DNA from: Serratia marcescens
GTDB taxonomy: Bacteria > Pseudomonadota > Gammaproteobacteria > Enterobacterales > Enterobacteriaceae
Length of the DNA stretch: 64,000 nucleotides
NCBI GenBank assembly: GCA_015548865.1
Contig: JADMXW010000003.1
Location: 124,001 to 188,000, forward strand
Direction of reading: 5' to 3'
Below, in pieces: positions 54,243 through 63,258 of this stretch (position 1 is the stretch's first letter; each line of letters starts with the position of its first letter). Below the pieces are notes generated by a model, which was not told the DNA's origin, made no database searches, and was given only the letters and a program-made list of their open reading frames with translations. The position numbers were made by a program, and so were the translations under genes.

Positions 54243-55238
54243 ATGAAGAAGAAAAGACCAGGTTTACAAGATGTAGCCAATCGTGTCGGCGTCACTAAAA
54301 TGACCATTAGCCGCTATCTGCGCGATCCGCAGATGGTATCAGCGGCGCTGCGCGATAGCATTGCCGCTGCGCTGGATGAATTAGGGTACATACCCAACCG
54401 GGCTCCGGAGATTTTATCGAATGCCACTAGCCGGGCGATTGGTGTTTTGCTTCCTTCATTGACCAACCAGGTGTTTGCTGAAGTATTGCGCGGCATTGAG
54501 CGTGTAACGGATGCGCATGGCTATCAGACGATGCTGGCGCACTATGGTTATCATGCCGAACGAGAAGAAATGCGCCTGATGTCACTGCTTTCCTACAACA
54601 TAGACGGGCTTATTCTCTCTGAACGTTCCCACACGGAGCGCACGCGCAAAATGATTGAAGTGGCTGGGATTCCGGTGATCGAAATCATGGACAGTGAGTC
54701 CCCTTGCCTCGATCTGGCTGTGGGGTTCAACAACTTTGAAGCAGCCTACCAGATGACTCAGGTACTGCTGGCCCGTGGACACCGTTTTCCCGTTTATCTC
54801 GGCTCGCGCCTGGATGAACGCACCTTGATTAAAATGCAAGGATATGAGCAGGCAATGCGTGATGCCGGACTGACGCCGCGAGATGTCAGCACCGATCGCC
54901 CTTCGTCTTACAGCTTGGGGGGCGAGTTGATGAAGGAGGCTCTCGAACGCTACCCGGAAACGGATAGCCTGTTTTGCACCAACGATGATATTGCAATTGG
55001 TGCTGCCTTCGAGTGCCAGCGGCGAGGGTTGCGCATTCCTGATCAGATGGCGATCGCAGGTTTTCACGGGCACGACATTGGCCAGTCAATGGAACCGAAG
55101 CTGGCCAGCGTATTGACGCCGCGTGAACGAATGGGGCAGGTAGCGGCAGAACGCTTGCTTGCCCGGTTGCGCGGGGAAATTGTTACCCCGCAGCGGCTGG
55201 ATTTGGGCTTCACGATCCTGCACGGTGGCAGTATTTGA
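54243..55238 (+). CDS. gntR: Gluconate operon repressor GntR (LacI family)
   Basis: GntR represses gluconate uptake and Entner-Doudoroff genes and is released by gluconate. The 331-residue protein has the LacI helix-turn-helix LQDVANRVGVTKMTISRYLRDP and the hinge NRAPEILSNATSRAIGVLLPSLTNQVF, identical in much of the DNA-binding part to E. coli GntR. The effector domain ends with GFHGHDIGQSMEPKLASVLTPRERMG. ATG 54243 (MKKKRPGLQ) matches E. coli; a TTG two codons earlier is possible. It converges with gntK, an arrangement different from the E. coli gntRKU operon. Confidence 0.95.
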   Translation: MKKKRPGLQDVANRVGVTKMTISRYLRDPQMVSAALRDSIAAALDELGYIPNRAPEILSNATSRAIGVLLPSLTNQVFAEVLRGIERVTDAHGYQTMLAHYGYHAEREEMRLMSLLSYNIDGLILSERSHTERTRKMIEVAGIPVIEIMDSESPCLDLAVGFNNFEAAYQMTQVLLARGHRFPVYLGSRLDERTLIKMQGYEQAMRDAGLTPRDVSTDRPSSYSLGGELMKEALERYPETDSLFCTNDDIAIGAAFECQRRGLRIPDQMAIAGFHGHDIGQSMEPKLASVLTPRERMGQVAAERLLARLRGEIVTPQRLDLGFTILHGGSI

Positions 55239-55242
55239 GCCG

Positions 55243-55770
55243 TTAGCGACGAGACATAACCCCTACGTTGCGTAACGCTGCTAGGCCGCGCGCAACAACG
55301 TCATCAAAGCTGCCATCGATATCGATACTCACCACGTCAGTTTCATCCGCCGTAGGCTCTTCCAGTGCGTCGAATTGGCTTTTAAGCAGATCGGTGGGCA
55401 TAAAGTGCCCGGCGCGTGCTTTTAGGCGTTCCAGAATGACATCAAAACTGCCTTTCATATAAAGGAACACCATCTCTGGATTATCCTGACGCAGACGATC
55501 GCGATAGCGGCGTTTCAAGGAAGAACAAACGATCAAACCTACTTCATTCTTATGACGCAAGCTGTAGGCGGCATCGTTGAGGCGCTCAAGCCAGGGCGCG
55601 CGATCGGTGTCGTCCAGTGGCTGGCCGCTAGCCATTTTCTGTATGTTGGCGCGAGGGTGCAGATCGTCGCCATCAATGAATTTAGCGCCCAGCGCATTCG
55701 CAATAGCTGCCCCAACACTGGATTTACCGCATCCAGATACACCCATGATGATGATGCTTTGTCCCGCCAT
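55243..55770 (-). CDS. gntK: Gluconokinase
   Basis: The enzyme phosphorylates gluconate to 6-phosphogluconate. The 175-residue kinase has the P-loop GVSGCGKSSVG, the substrate-binding FIDGDDLHPRANIQKMASGQPLDD segment, the CSSLKRRYRD motif and GHFMPTDLLKSQFDALEEP. Size and order match E. coli GntK (IdnK is the alternative paralogue). Gene is convergent with gntR and divergent from gntT, sharing with gntT an intergenic region full of GntR-type operators. Confidence 0.94.
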   Translation of the reverse strand: MAGQSIIIMGVSGCGKSSVGAAIANALGAKFIDGDDLHPRANIQKMASGQPLDDTDRAPWLERLNDAAYSLRHKNEVGLIVCSSLKRRYRDRLRQDNPEMVFLYMKGSFDVILERLKARAGHFMPTDLLKSQFDALEEPTADETDVVSIDIDGSFDDVVARGLAALRNVGVMSRR

Positions 55771-55830
55771 AGTTTGATCTCTATCTCAAAATGAATATTT
55801 AAGCCCATATGATAGTTTCGCATTTTATCA

Positions 55831-55858
55831 CGTTACCGGTATCATGATACCGGTAACA
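55831..55858. promoter_or_regulatory. Two overlapping GntR operators between gntK and gntT
   Basis: CGTTACCGGTATCAT (55831-55845) and ATGATACCGGTAACA (55844-55858) are near mirror images sharing two bases. Both match the GntR pattern and can control gntK and gntT together. A further partial site, GCTACCAGGTAACA, lies at 55970-55983. Confidence 0.75.
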
Positions 55859-55866
55859 AGCAGGGG

Positions 55867-55882
55867 TGTGACAAAAATCACA
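55867..55882. promoter_or_regulatory. Consensus CRP site before gntT
   Basis: TGTGACAAAAATCACA is a perfect TGTGA-N6-TCACA next to the GntR operators, consistent with the known CRP activation of gluconate permease genes. Confidence 0.75.
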
Positions 55883-56065
55883 GATTACCGAAGACATAAT
55901 AGTGGACGTAAAAATCGACTTGAGCATGTCAGCTTTGGCCCCAAAGCTCGGTAGCAAGCGCTACCAGGTAACAAAAAGAACGCTACCTTGATGCAAAATT
56001 AGCTTTTATAGATCTGACTGTAATAGTTAACAGCATCTGTACGATTCCTATATCGGAGAATTATT

Positions 56066-57400
56066 ATGCCATTAATCATTGTAGCAATTGGGGTTGCCCT
56101 ACTGCTGCTATTGATGATCCGTTGTAAATTGAACGGATTCATTTCATTGATTCTGGTGTCGCTGGCCGTGGGTTTGGCGTTGGGCTACACCACTCAGGGG
56201 GGATTTAACGTCAATGGCGTGATCACCTCGATCAAAAATGGGGTGGGCGGCACGCTGGGGAGCCTGGCCCTGATCATGGGCTTTGGCGCCATGTTGGGAA
56301 AACTGCTGGCTGATTGTGGCGGCGCTCAACGTATCGCGACAACGCTTATCGATAAGTTCGGTAAGGGCCGCATTCAATGGGCTGTAGTATTAACCGGTTT
56401 CACCGTTGGCTTTGCGCTATTCTATGAAGTGGGTTTTGTGCTGTTGCTGCCGTTGGTGTTCACCATAGCAGCTGCTGCGCGCATTCCCTTGCTGTTTATC
56501 GGTGTGCCGATGGCGGCAGCGTTATCTGTGACCCACGCACTGTTGCCTCCACATCCAGGCCCGACGGCTATCGCTATTCTGTTCAAAGCCGATATGGGTA
56601 AGACCCTGCTGTACGGTACTCTGATTGCTATTCCTACCGTGATTTTGGCGGGGCCGGTTTATGCACGCTTCCTGAAAAGCATCGATAAACCTATTCCTGC
56701 TGGATTGCATAATCCGAAAGTATTTGCTGAGCATGAGATGCCAGGCTTTGGTATCAGCGTATTCACTACCCTGATCCCCGTTATTCTGATGACTGGCCGT
56801 GCGGTGGCAGAAATGACACTGCAAAAAGGTAACCCAGTATTAGGCTATGCCGAATTCCTGGGCGATCCGGTCATGGCAACACTGATTTCCGTTGTCGTGG
56901 CGATCTTCACCTTTGGACTTAATCGCGGTCGCACCATGGATCAGGTGATGGATACCATCAATGACTCCATTAAGATAATCGCCATGATGCTGATGGTGAT
57001 CGGTGGCGGCGGGGCGTTCAAACAAATCCTGGTTGATGGTGGCGTTGCCAAGTACATTGAAACGCTGATGGCAGGTAGCACGCTGTCGCCGTTGTTGATG
57101 GGATGGGCGATTGCTGCTGCATTGCGTCTGGCTTTGGGGTCCGCGACTGTCGCTGCCATGACTGCTGGCGGGATTGTTGCGCCATTGTTGACCATCACTG
57201 GGGTGAGTCCTGAACTCATGGTGCTGGCTGTCGGCTCTGGTAGCGTGATCTTCTCCCATGTGAACGATCCGGGTTTCTGGTTGTTCAAAGAGTATTTCAA
57301 TCTGACCATTGGCGAGACCATGAAGTCTTGGTCTGCGCTGGAAACCATCATTGCGGTGTGCGGCCTGATTGGTTGCCTGCTGCTGAGTATGGTGATTTAA
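56066..57400 (+). CDS. gntT: High-affinity gluconate permease (GntP family)
   Basis: This 444-residue inner-membrane proton symporter imports gluconate. It aligns closely with E. coli GntT from MPLIIVAIGVALLLLLMIR to GCLLLSMVI, including GGTLGSLALIMGFGAMLGKLLADCGGAQRIA, LPPHPGPTAIAILF and FSHVNDPGFWLFKEYFNLT. About 12 to 14 membrane segments are visible. It is likely controlled by the adjacent GntR operators and CRP site, and it ends just before a 15-bp hairpin shared with the convergent actP gene. Confidence 0.93.
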   Translation: MPLIIVAIGVALLLLLMIRCKLNGFISLILVSLAVGLALGYTTQGGFNVNGVITSIKNGVGGTLGSLALIMGFGAMLGKLLADCGGAQRIATTLIDKFGKGRIQWAVVLTGFTVGFALFYEVGFVLLLPLVFTIAAAARIPLLFIGVPMAAALSVTHALLPPHPGPTAIAILFKADMGKTLLYGTLIAIPTVILAGPVYARFLKSIDKPIPAGLHNPKVFAEHEMPGFGISVFTTLIPVILMTGRAVAEMTLQKGNPVLGYAEFLGDPVMATLISVVVAIFTFGLNRGRTMDQVMDTINDSIKIIAMMLMVIGGGGAFKQILVDGGVAKYIETLMAGSTLSPLLMGWAIAAALRLALGSATVAAMTAGGIVAPLLTITGVSPELMVLAVGSGSVIFSHVNDPGFWLFKEYFNLTIGETMKSWSALETIIAVCGLIGCLLLSMVI

Positions 57401-57412
57401 GCTGAGAGATCG

Positions 57413-57448
57413 AGCAATCATCCTCGATTTTCATCGAGGATGATTGCT
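57413..57448. terminator. Perfect 15-bp hairpin between convergent gntT and actP
   Basis: AGCAATCATCCTCGA and TCGAGGATGATTGCT pair perfectly around a 6-base loop. No T tract follows on either strand, so it may act as an RNA 3'-end or as a bidirectional barrier instead of a standard intrinsic terminator. Confidence 0.6.
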
Positions 57449-57507
57449 GAAGAAGCCAACCTAATGGGGGGACTGGCTACCTTCTGAGGAGCCCTGCCGT
57501 AGAAATG

Positions 57508-59163
57508 TCAGTGAGACACACTGCGTGATGCGCCTACGCCGGTTTGTGAGCGAACGAACTGTGCATAGAAACGCCCTCGTTCTTGTTTGCCCTCTTCAGA
57601 ATTATCGGTAATAGAGAAGAACCAGATACCGATAAATGCCACCAGCATTGAGAATAGCGCCGGGTATTCATACGGATAAATAGGCGTAGCGTGACCAAGA
57701 ATTTTTACCCAAATAGTGGGTCCGAGGATCATCAGTATGATGGCCGTCAGCAAACCCGCCCATCCTCCCAGCATTGCACCGCGCGTGGTCAATTTCGACC
57801 AGTACATTGAGATGATGATGATGGGGAAATTGCAGCTTGCCGCGATAGAGAAGGCCAGCCCCACCATAAAAGCAATGTTCTGTTTTTCGAACAGGATGCC
57901 CAAACCGATTGCCACTACACCCAGAGCTAACACGGTGAGTTTTGATACTTTGAGTTCATCACGTTCCGTTGCCTTCCCTTTTTTGATCACATTGGCATAC
58001 AGGTCGTGTGATACAGCCGAAGCGCCCGCCAACGTCAGCCCTGCCACCACAGCCAGAATGGTGGCAAATGCAACAGCAGAGATAAAGCCAAGGAAGAAGT
58101 TGCCACCCACCGCATCAGCCAAATGTACTGCGGCCATATTGTTGCCGCCAATCAACGCACCTGCGGCATCTTTAAAGGTTGGGTTGGCGCTGACCAGCAC
58201 GATGGCACCAAAGCCGATAATAAAGGTCAGGAAGTAAAAGTATCCCATGAATCCTGTTGCATAAAACACGCTTTTACGTGCTTCGCGCGCGTCGCTCACC
58301 GTAAAGAAACGCATCAGGATATGGGGTAAGCCCGCAGTGCCGAACATCAGCCCCAGCCCGAGTGACAGCGCCGAAATTGGGTCTGAAACCAGTCCGCCGG
58401 GGCTCATGATGGCAATGCCTTTCGGGTGTACCGCTGCAGCCGCTTTGAACAAGCCGTCGAAACTGAAATTGACCGATTTCATCACCATCACCGCCATAAA
58501 GGTGGCACCAAAGAGCAGCAGCACGGCTTTGATAATCTGTACCCAGGTGGTGGCGAGCATACCGCCAAACAGCACATACATCACCATCAGAATGCCAACC
58601 AGCACCACGGCAACGTGATAGTTGAGGCCGAACAGAAGTTCTATTAACTTACCAGCACCGACCATCTGGGCGATCAGATACAGCGCCACTACGACCAGTG
58701 AGCCGCAGGCGGAGAGGGTACGAATCGGTTTTTGTTGCAGGCGGTAAGAAGCGACATCTGCAAAGGTATAGCGCCCGAGGTTACGCAATCGCTCCGCAAT
58801 AAGAAACAGGATGATAGGCCAGCCGACCAGAAAGCCCAGCGAATAGATCAGCCCGTCGTAACCGGAGGTATACACTAGCGCTGAAATGCCGAGAAAAGAC
58901 GCGGCAGACATATAGTCACCCGCAATCGCCAATCCATTCTGAAAGCCGGTGATGTTGCCGCCAGCTGTGTAGTAGTCGCTGCGTGAACGCGTGCGCTTGG
59001 AGGCCCAGTAGGTGATGTAAAGCGTGCCTCCGACAAACAGCAGGAACATGATGATGGCCTGAATATTCAGCGGTTGGCGTTGAACGTCACCGGTGAGGGC
59101 ATCCGCATAGACCATGCCGGGGAGCATCAGAGCAATAAGCGGTAATAATATACGCGTTTTCAT
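57508..59163 (-). CDS. actP: Acetate permease ActP (sodium:solute symporter)
   Basis: ActP takes up acetate and glycolate with a cation. The 551-residue protein has a cleavable-looking N-terminal signal ([20 protein letters not shown]) and about 13 membrane segments of the SSS family, with [29 protein letters not shown] and [29 protein letters not shown]. Its ATG overlaps the yjcH stop by one base. It is the last gene of acs-yjcH-actP, though an ERIC element now separates acs from the other two. Confidence 0.95.
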   Translation of the reverse strand: MKTRILLPLIALMLPGMVYADALTGDVQRQPLNIQAIIMFLLFVGGTLYITYWASKRTRSRSDYYTAGGNITGFQNGLAIAGDYMSAASFLGISALVYTSGYDGLIYSLGFLVGWPIILFLIAERLRNLGRYTFADVASYRLQQKPIRTLSACGSLVVVALYLIAQMVGAGKLIELLFGLNYHVAVVLVGILMVMYVLFGGMLATTWVQIIKAVLLLFGATFMAVMVMKSVNFSFDGLFKAAAAVHPKGIAIMSPGGLVSDPISALSLGLGLMFGTAGLPHILMRFFTVSDAREARKSVFYATGFMGYFYFLTFIIGFGAIVLVSANPTFKDAAGALIGGNNMAAVHLADAVGGNFFLGFISAVAFATILAVVAGLTLAGASAVSHDLYANVIKKGKATERDELKVSKLTVLALGVVAIGLGILFEKQNIAFMVGLAFSIAASCNFPIIIISMYWSKLTTRGAMLGGWAGLLTAIILMILGPTIWVKILGHATPIYPYEYPALFSMLVAFIGIWFFSITDNSEEGKQERGRFYAQFVRSQTGVGASRSVSH

Positions 59164-59474
59164 TACTTAACCTCACTCAGCAGCTTTTTGGTCATACGGT
59201 CAAATTCGCCATTGGCGCGATAGACATACACCCCCGTCAAGAGAAACGAGATAACGATAAGCCCAATCCCGATGGGAATACCACGAGTGATGGTCGCGCC
59301 GGGAGAAAGGGGGGTACCCAGCCAGCCGGGCGCGAAAGCGATCAGCAAAATGAAGCTGACATATAACACTAAGATAATCAGAGAAAGTGAGACGGCAAAA
59401 AGCTGACGTTTGCGTACCAGCTCCTTAAACACCGAGTGGTTGCCAATACGTTGATAAAGGACGTCATTCATCAT
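59163..59474 (-). CDS. yjcH: DUF485 inner-membrane protein YjcH
   Basis: This 103-residue protein has two membrane segments ([24 protein letters not shown] and [20 protein letters not shown]) and the DUF485 features [12 protein letters not shown] and [16 protein letters not shown]. It is always found next to actP and is probably its accessory subunit. The start is ATG 59474. Confidence 0.92.
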   Translation of the reverse strand: MMNDVLYQRIGNHSVFKELVRKRQLFAVSLSLIILVLYVSFILLIAFAPGWLGTPLSPGATITRGIPIGIGLIVISFLLTGVYVYRANGEFDRMTKKLLSEVK

Positions 59475-59603
59475 AAATCTCCGGTAAGTGCGTCTGTATC
59501 CGGTTGTGAGTAGTAAACGTTGCCGATTTTAGGGTACAGCCAGCCTAGCCAGACCCTTTGGGTCTGGCGTTATCTGCTATCGGTTCGCTTAGCGCATACT
59601 GCG

Positions 59604-59801
59604 TTATACCCGTCATACTTCAAGTTGCAGATGCGTTGGCTGCGTTCTCTCACCCGAATCACTTACCTAAGTAAGCTCATCGGGGGTCGTTCGCTTGCCG
59701 CATTACGAGACTCATCAATGAGTCTCGCCCTAAAGGGCCAGCGCAAGCGCTGTTCAAAACGTTAACGTTTTGTCCTGCAACTCGAATTATTTAGGGTATA
59801 G
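59604..59801. repeat. ERIC element, long form, just after acs
   Basis: Standard ERIC ends flank an insert of about 70 bp after CGCTTGCCGCAT. The insert again holds three hairpins (CGAGACTCAT/ATGAGTCTCG, CAGCGC/GCGCTG, CAAAACGTT/AACGTTTTG) and shares GGGCCAGCGCAAGCGCTGT with the insert at 21986. On the minus strand it begins 4 bp after the acs stop. Confidence 0.88.
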
Positions 59802-59805
59802 ATGT

Positions 59806-61767
59806 TTAAGACTGTGGCGTGTCCATGGTTTGTTTCTCTTCCAGCAGCTTTTCAACGACGCCAGGATCGGCAAGCGTAGAAATATCTCCCAGATTGCTGG
59901 TGTCGCCTGCCGCGATTTTGCGAAGAATGCGCCGCATGATTTTGCCCGAACGGGTTTTCGGCAGCGAATCTGTCCAGTGCAGAATATCGGGCGTGGCAAT
60001 CGGGCCTATTTCTTTGCGTACCCAATTGCGTACTTCCGTGTAAAGCGCACTGGAAGGCTCTTCACCGTGGTTTAGCGTGATATAGGCGTAGATCGCCTGA
60101 CCTTTCAGACTGTGGGGGATCCCTACCACGGCGGCCTCGGCGATTTTCGGATGTGCAACCAGTGCAGACTCTATCTCCGCAGTGCCCAGCCGGTGCCCAG
60201 ACACATTCAGTACGTCATCGACGCGGCCGGTTATCCAGTAATAGCCATCCTCATCGCGGCGGGCACCATCGCCACTGAAGTACATGCCTTTAAAGGTCGA
60301 AAAGTAGGTTTGTTCGAAACGGTCATGATCGCCAAACAATGTGCGCGCCTGACCTGGCCAGGAGTCGGTGATCACCAGGTTACCTTCTGTTGCCCCTTCT
60401 TGCTGCGTTCCCAGGTTGTCGACTAATGCAGGCTGCACGCCAAAGAAAGGCAATGTTGCTGAACCTGGTTTAGTTTCGATAGCCCCCGGCAGTGGCGTGA
60501 TCATTAATCCGCCCGTTTCTGTTTGCCACCAGGTATCGACAATCGGACATTGTCCATTGCCTATCTTGTTGAAATACCACTCCCAGGCTTCAGGGTTAAT
60601 CGGTTCCCCCACGGAGCCCATGACTTTCAGTGAACGCCGGGTACTACCCTCGATGGCTTTGTCCCCATCGGCCATCAGCGCTCGGATAGCGGTGGGCGCG
60701 GTATAAAGAATATTAACTTGGTGTTTATCAACCACTTGCCCCATTCTGCGCGCATCCGGCCAGTTGGGCACGCCTTCAAACATCAGGGTAGTGGCACCGC
60801 AGGCTAGCGGACCGTAGAGCAGGTAGCTGTGCCCGGTTATCCAGCCCACATCAGCCGTGCACCAGTAGATATCGCCGGGATGGTAATCAAACACATATTT
60901 AAATGTCATGGCTGCATAGACAAGATATCCACCCGTCGTATGCAGTACACCTTTGGGCTTGCCTGTCGATCCCGAAGTGTAGAGAATGAACAGCGGATCC
61001 TCTGCGTTCATTTCTTCCGGTGGGCACTCATCTTCTGCTTGAGCGATCACATCGTGCCACCAATGGTCGCGTCCTTCATGCCAATCGATAGCTGCCCCTG
61101 TGCGTTTAAAAACGACAGTGTTTGCCACTGTTTTGACGCCTGGATTACGTAGCGCCTCATCAATATTCTTTTTCAGCGGGATCGAACGACCTGCACGGAT
61201 ACCTTCATCAGAGGTGATAACCAGTTTTGCACTGGAGTCAATGATTCGCCCTGCGATAGATTCGGGTGAAAAACCGCCAAAAATAACGGAGTGAATGGCT
61301 CCGATGCGGGTGCAGGCCAACATTGCGACCGCCGCTTCCGGCACCATTGGCATATAGATAGCAACCACATCACCCTTTTTGATACCGAGTGATTTTAGAA
61401 CGTTAGCGAACCGGCATACGCTCTGGTGTAACTCGCGGTAGGTCACCTTTTTGCTTTGGGTAGCATCATCTCCTTCCCATAATATGGCTGTTTGATCACC
61501 AAGTTTTGCGAGATGGCGATCAAGACAGTTGGCTGCAACGTTTAACGTACCGTCTTCGAACCAGCGAATACGGATATGACCTGGATCGAAAGAGGTATTT
61601 TTTACCTCGTTATACGGTTTGATCCAATCGACGATCTTGCCATGCTCCCGCCAAAAAGAGTGGGGATCGTTGATCGATGCTTGATACCACTCATGATACT
61701 GCTCGGCACTTATCAGGGCATTCTCCGCCACCGAGGTGGGGATAGGGTGTTTATTATATTGGCTCAT
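59806..61767 (-). CDS. acs: Acetyl-CoA synthetase
   Basis: Acs activates acetate to acetyl-CoA via acetyl-AMP. The 653-residue enzyme has the adenylate-forming core motif [20 protein letters not shown], the WWQTETGG motif, and the C-terminal [17 protein letters not shown] with the lysine that is acetylated in relatives to switch the enzyme off. ATG 61767 has an AAGGAG ribosome site. Upstream, a consensus CRP site at 61955 matches the known glucose control of acs. It allows reuse of acetate or propionate, including acids released by the microcompartment pathway. Confidence 0.97.
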   Translation of the reverse strand: MSQYNKHPIPTSVAENALISAEQYHEWYQASINDPHSFWREHGKIVDWIKPYNEVKNTSFDPGHIRIRWFEDGTLNVAANCLDRHLAKLGDQTAILWEGDDATQSKKVTYRELHQSVCRFANVLKSLGIKKGDVVAIYMPMVPEAAVAMLACTRIGAIHSVIFGGFSPESIAGRIIDSSAKLVITSDEGIRAGRSIPLKKNIDEALRNPGVKTVANTVVFKRTGAAIDWHEGRDHWWHDVIAQAEDECPPEEMNAEDPLFILYTSGSTGKPKGVLHTTGGYLVYAAMTFKYVFDYHPGDIYWCTADVGWITGHSYLLYGPLACGATTLMFEGVPNWPDARRMGQVVDKHQVNILYTAPTAIRALMADGDKAIEGSTRRSLKVMGSVGEPINPEAWEWYFNKIGNGQCPIVDTWWQTETGGLMITPLPGAIETKPGSATLPFFGVQPALVDNLGTQQEGATEGNLVITDSWPGQARTLFGDHDRFEQTYFSTFKGMYFSGDGARRDEDGYYWITGRVDDVLNVSGHRLGTAEIESALVAHPKIAEAAVVGIPHSLKGQAIYAYITLNHGEEPSSALYTEVRNWVRKEIGPIATPDILHWTDSLPKTRSGKIMRRILRKIAAGDTSNLGDISTLADPGVVEKLLEEKQTMDTPQS

Positions 61768-61954
61768 AGCGCTCTCCTTAAACCTTGTTAAATGTATGTC
61801 AACAAATCGTTAAGTGTAGTGGTGCGCCAGAATTTGTTTCTTTTTTGAGCGATAGATCACGCAATAAGGAGTAACAGAGTGAAAGTGAAAGTACGGCAAA
61901 TGGCAGGTTATAAGCGTTTTACGTTATTTATGAAAAAGAAGTAAAGATATGATT

Positions 61955-61970
61955 TGTGATGCATGTCACA
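61955..61970. promoter_or_regulatory. Consensus CRP site upstream of acs
   Basis: TGTGATGCATGTCACA is a perfect TGTGA-N6-TCACA about 190 bp before the acs start, similar in placement to the CRP sites known for E. coli acs. Confidence 0.8.
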
Positions 61971-62070
61971 GTATTGTTGCGATCACGCTTGTTCACATGA
62001 TCATAAAGCATATAACGATCAATTTATTATTTTCAATAGATTACATCTATTATTTTTTATTATTTGATCG

Positions 62071-62097
62071 TCCTACACGATCAAATAGCATAAAGAT
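62071..62097. promoter_or_regulatory. Perfect 11-bp inverted repeat
   Basis: TATTTGATCGT and ACGATCAAATA flank a 5-base centre. More TTTGATC half-sites follow at about 62141-62173. The 786-bp gap between acs and the PAS gene otherwise shows no gene. The repeat could be an operator or an RNA hairpin. Confidence 0.5.
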
Positions 62098-62553
62098 ACT
62101 GCTTATTCAGCCGATAGTGTGCAGAGTAATACGGGTATATTTTGATCCATAAGATGCCTTTTGATCATTTGATCCACAGATACGTTAAAATTTTAGTACA
62201 TATGTAAAAAAATGAGAGTGGTGCGAAGCGGCTGACGCGGTACTGGTTTACAGGAAATTCTGGCGTTTTACTTCTACAATTAAACAGGGGTTTGACGTTG
62301 CTGGCGTCAGCCTGATCGTTTGAGATCAAAACACAACATCGCACTGCTTGAACACCACGCTAATGGAAGTACAAGATATTTTATCTAATTGTTTTTATTG
62401 ATTAATTACGGTTTGCGGTTCCGAGCAATATTGAGAGTTAGCCGAGTGCTTTTCGATCCTGTAGGCGAGTATCACGGATCTAAAGGTGTTAGGACGACTA
62501 AACCTCAGTATGTTCGTGGAGTTATCTTGTCATAGCATGAAGCAGAGGAAACG

Positions 62554-62952
62554 ATGAGTCTGATATTTGGACAAAATGAGATCATAAACATGCTGAGCAA
62601 ACCTGTACAAAATGACAGGCGTGCAGTCGCCGTTATTGATGATAAATGCAAGGTTCTCTGTGCTAATTCTGCATTTAATGCCCACTTTGGGCTACATTCT
62701 GAGGCGAAAAACCCAGTATCAATTGATGACGTCTTGCCCCTTAGCGTAAAGTTTGCCTACCACGACTTTCTGACTAACAGTAACGTTATGAGCACGCGCG
62801 TAGTGTCAGATCTTTTGTCGGATGGTTTCACGAAAAAGCAACTGGGCACGCTTTCTTTTTCAAAGCTGAATGTTGAGAACCGTGTGTTTTCTCTGATGAT
62901 CTTGAATCAAGAGATCAACGAAGCAGCTCCTGCCATTAACCTTGTATCTTAG
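62554..62952 (+). CDS. Small PAS-domain protein
   Basis: This 132-residue protein appears to be a single PAS-like domain: RRAVAVIDDKCKVLCANSAFNAHFG is the usual entry to the fold, and LSFSKLNVENRVFSLMILNQE the closing strands. There is no kinase, cyclase or DNA-binding part. ATG 62554 follows a GAGG ribosome site. A terminator-like structure lies downstream and a siderophore receptor gene begins 306 bp later. A stand-alone sensory or adaptor role is possible; I cannot name it. Confidence 0.6.
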   Translation: MSLIFGQNEIINMLSKPVQNDRRAVAVIDDKCKVLCANSAFNAHFGLHSEAKNPVSIDDVLPLSVKFAYHDFLTNSNVMSTRVVSDLLSDGFTKKQLGTLSFSKLNVENRVFSLMILNQEINEAAPAINLVS

Positions 62953-63145
62953 GGAAATAAAACAAGGATGTTCGAGAAATTATTAACATTACGGAATTAT
63001 TGTTTTCTAAACACAATATAAGCTACGTCTATTCTGGCGTAGCGAGTGTTATTAACGCATCTTAACACAAATTATTGCCCGTTTATTTTTCCTCACCCGA
63101 TAGTCCCCATCGTATAGCATCCGTTATCTACCAATGAATATGACG

Positions 63146-63182
63146 GTATTGTGTCCCTGATACGCAATACGCGTTTTTTTTC
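63146..63182 (+). terminator. Probable terminator before the receptor gene
   Basis: GTATTG (63146-63151) can pair with CAATAC (63165-63170), followed by a run of eight T. It would stop transcripts from the PAS gene. Confidence 0.5.
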
Positions 63183-63258
63183 TTTTTCCGGTTCCCCTTT
63201 TGATGACGTCCATTGGCATACCTATTAACAGCAATGAAAAACTGACAGGGGTATAAAA

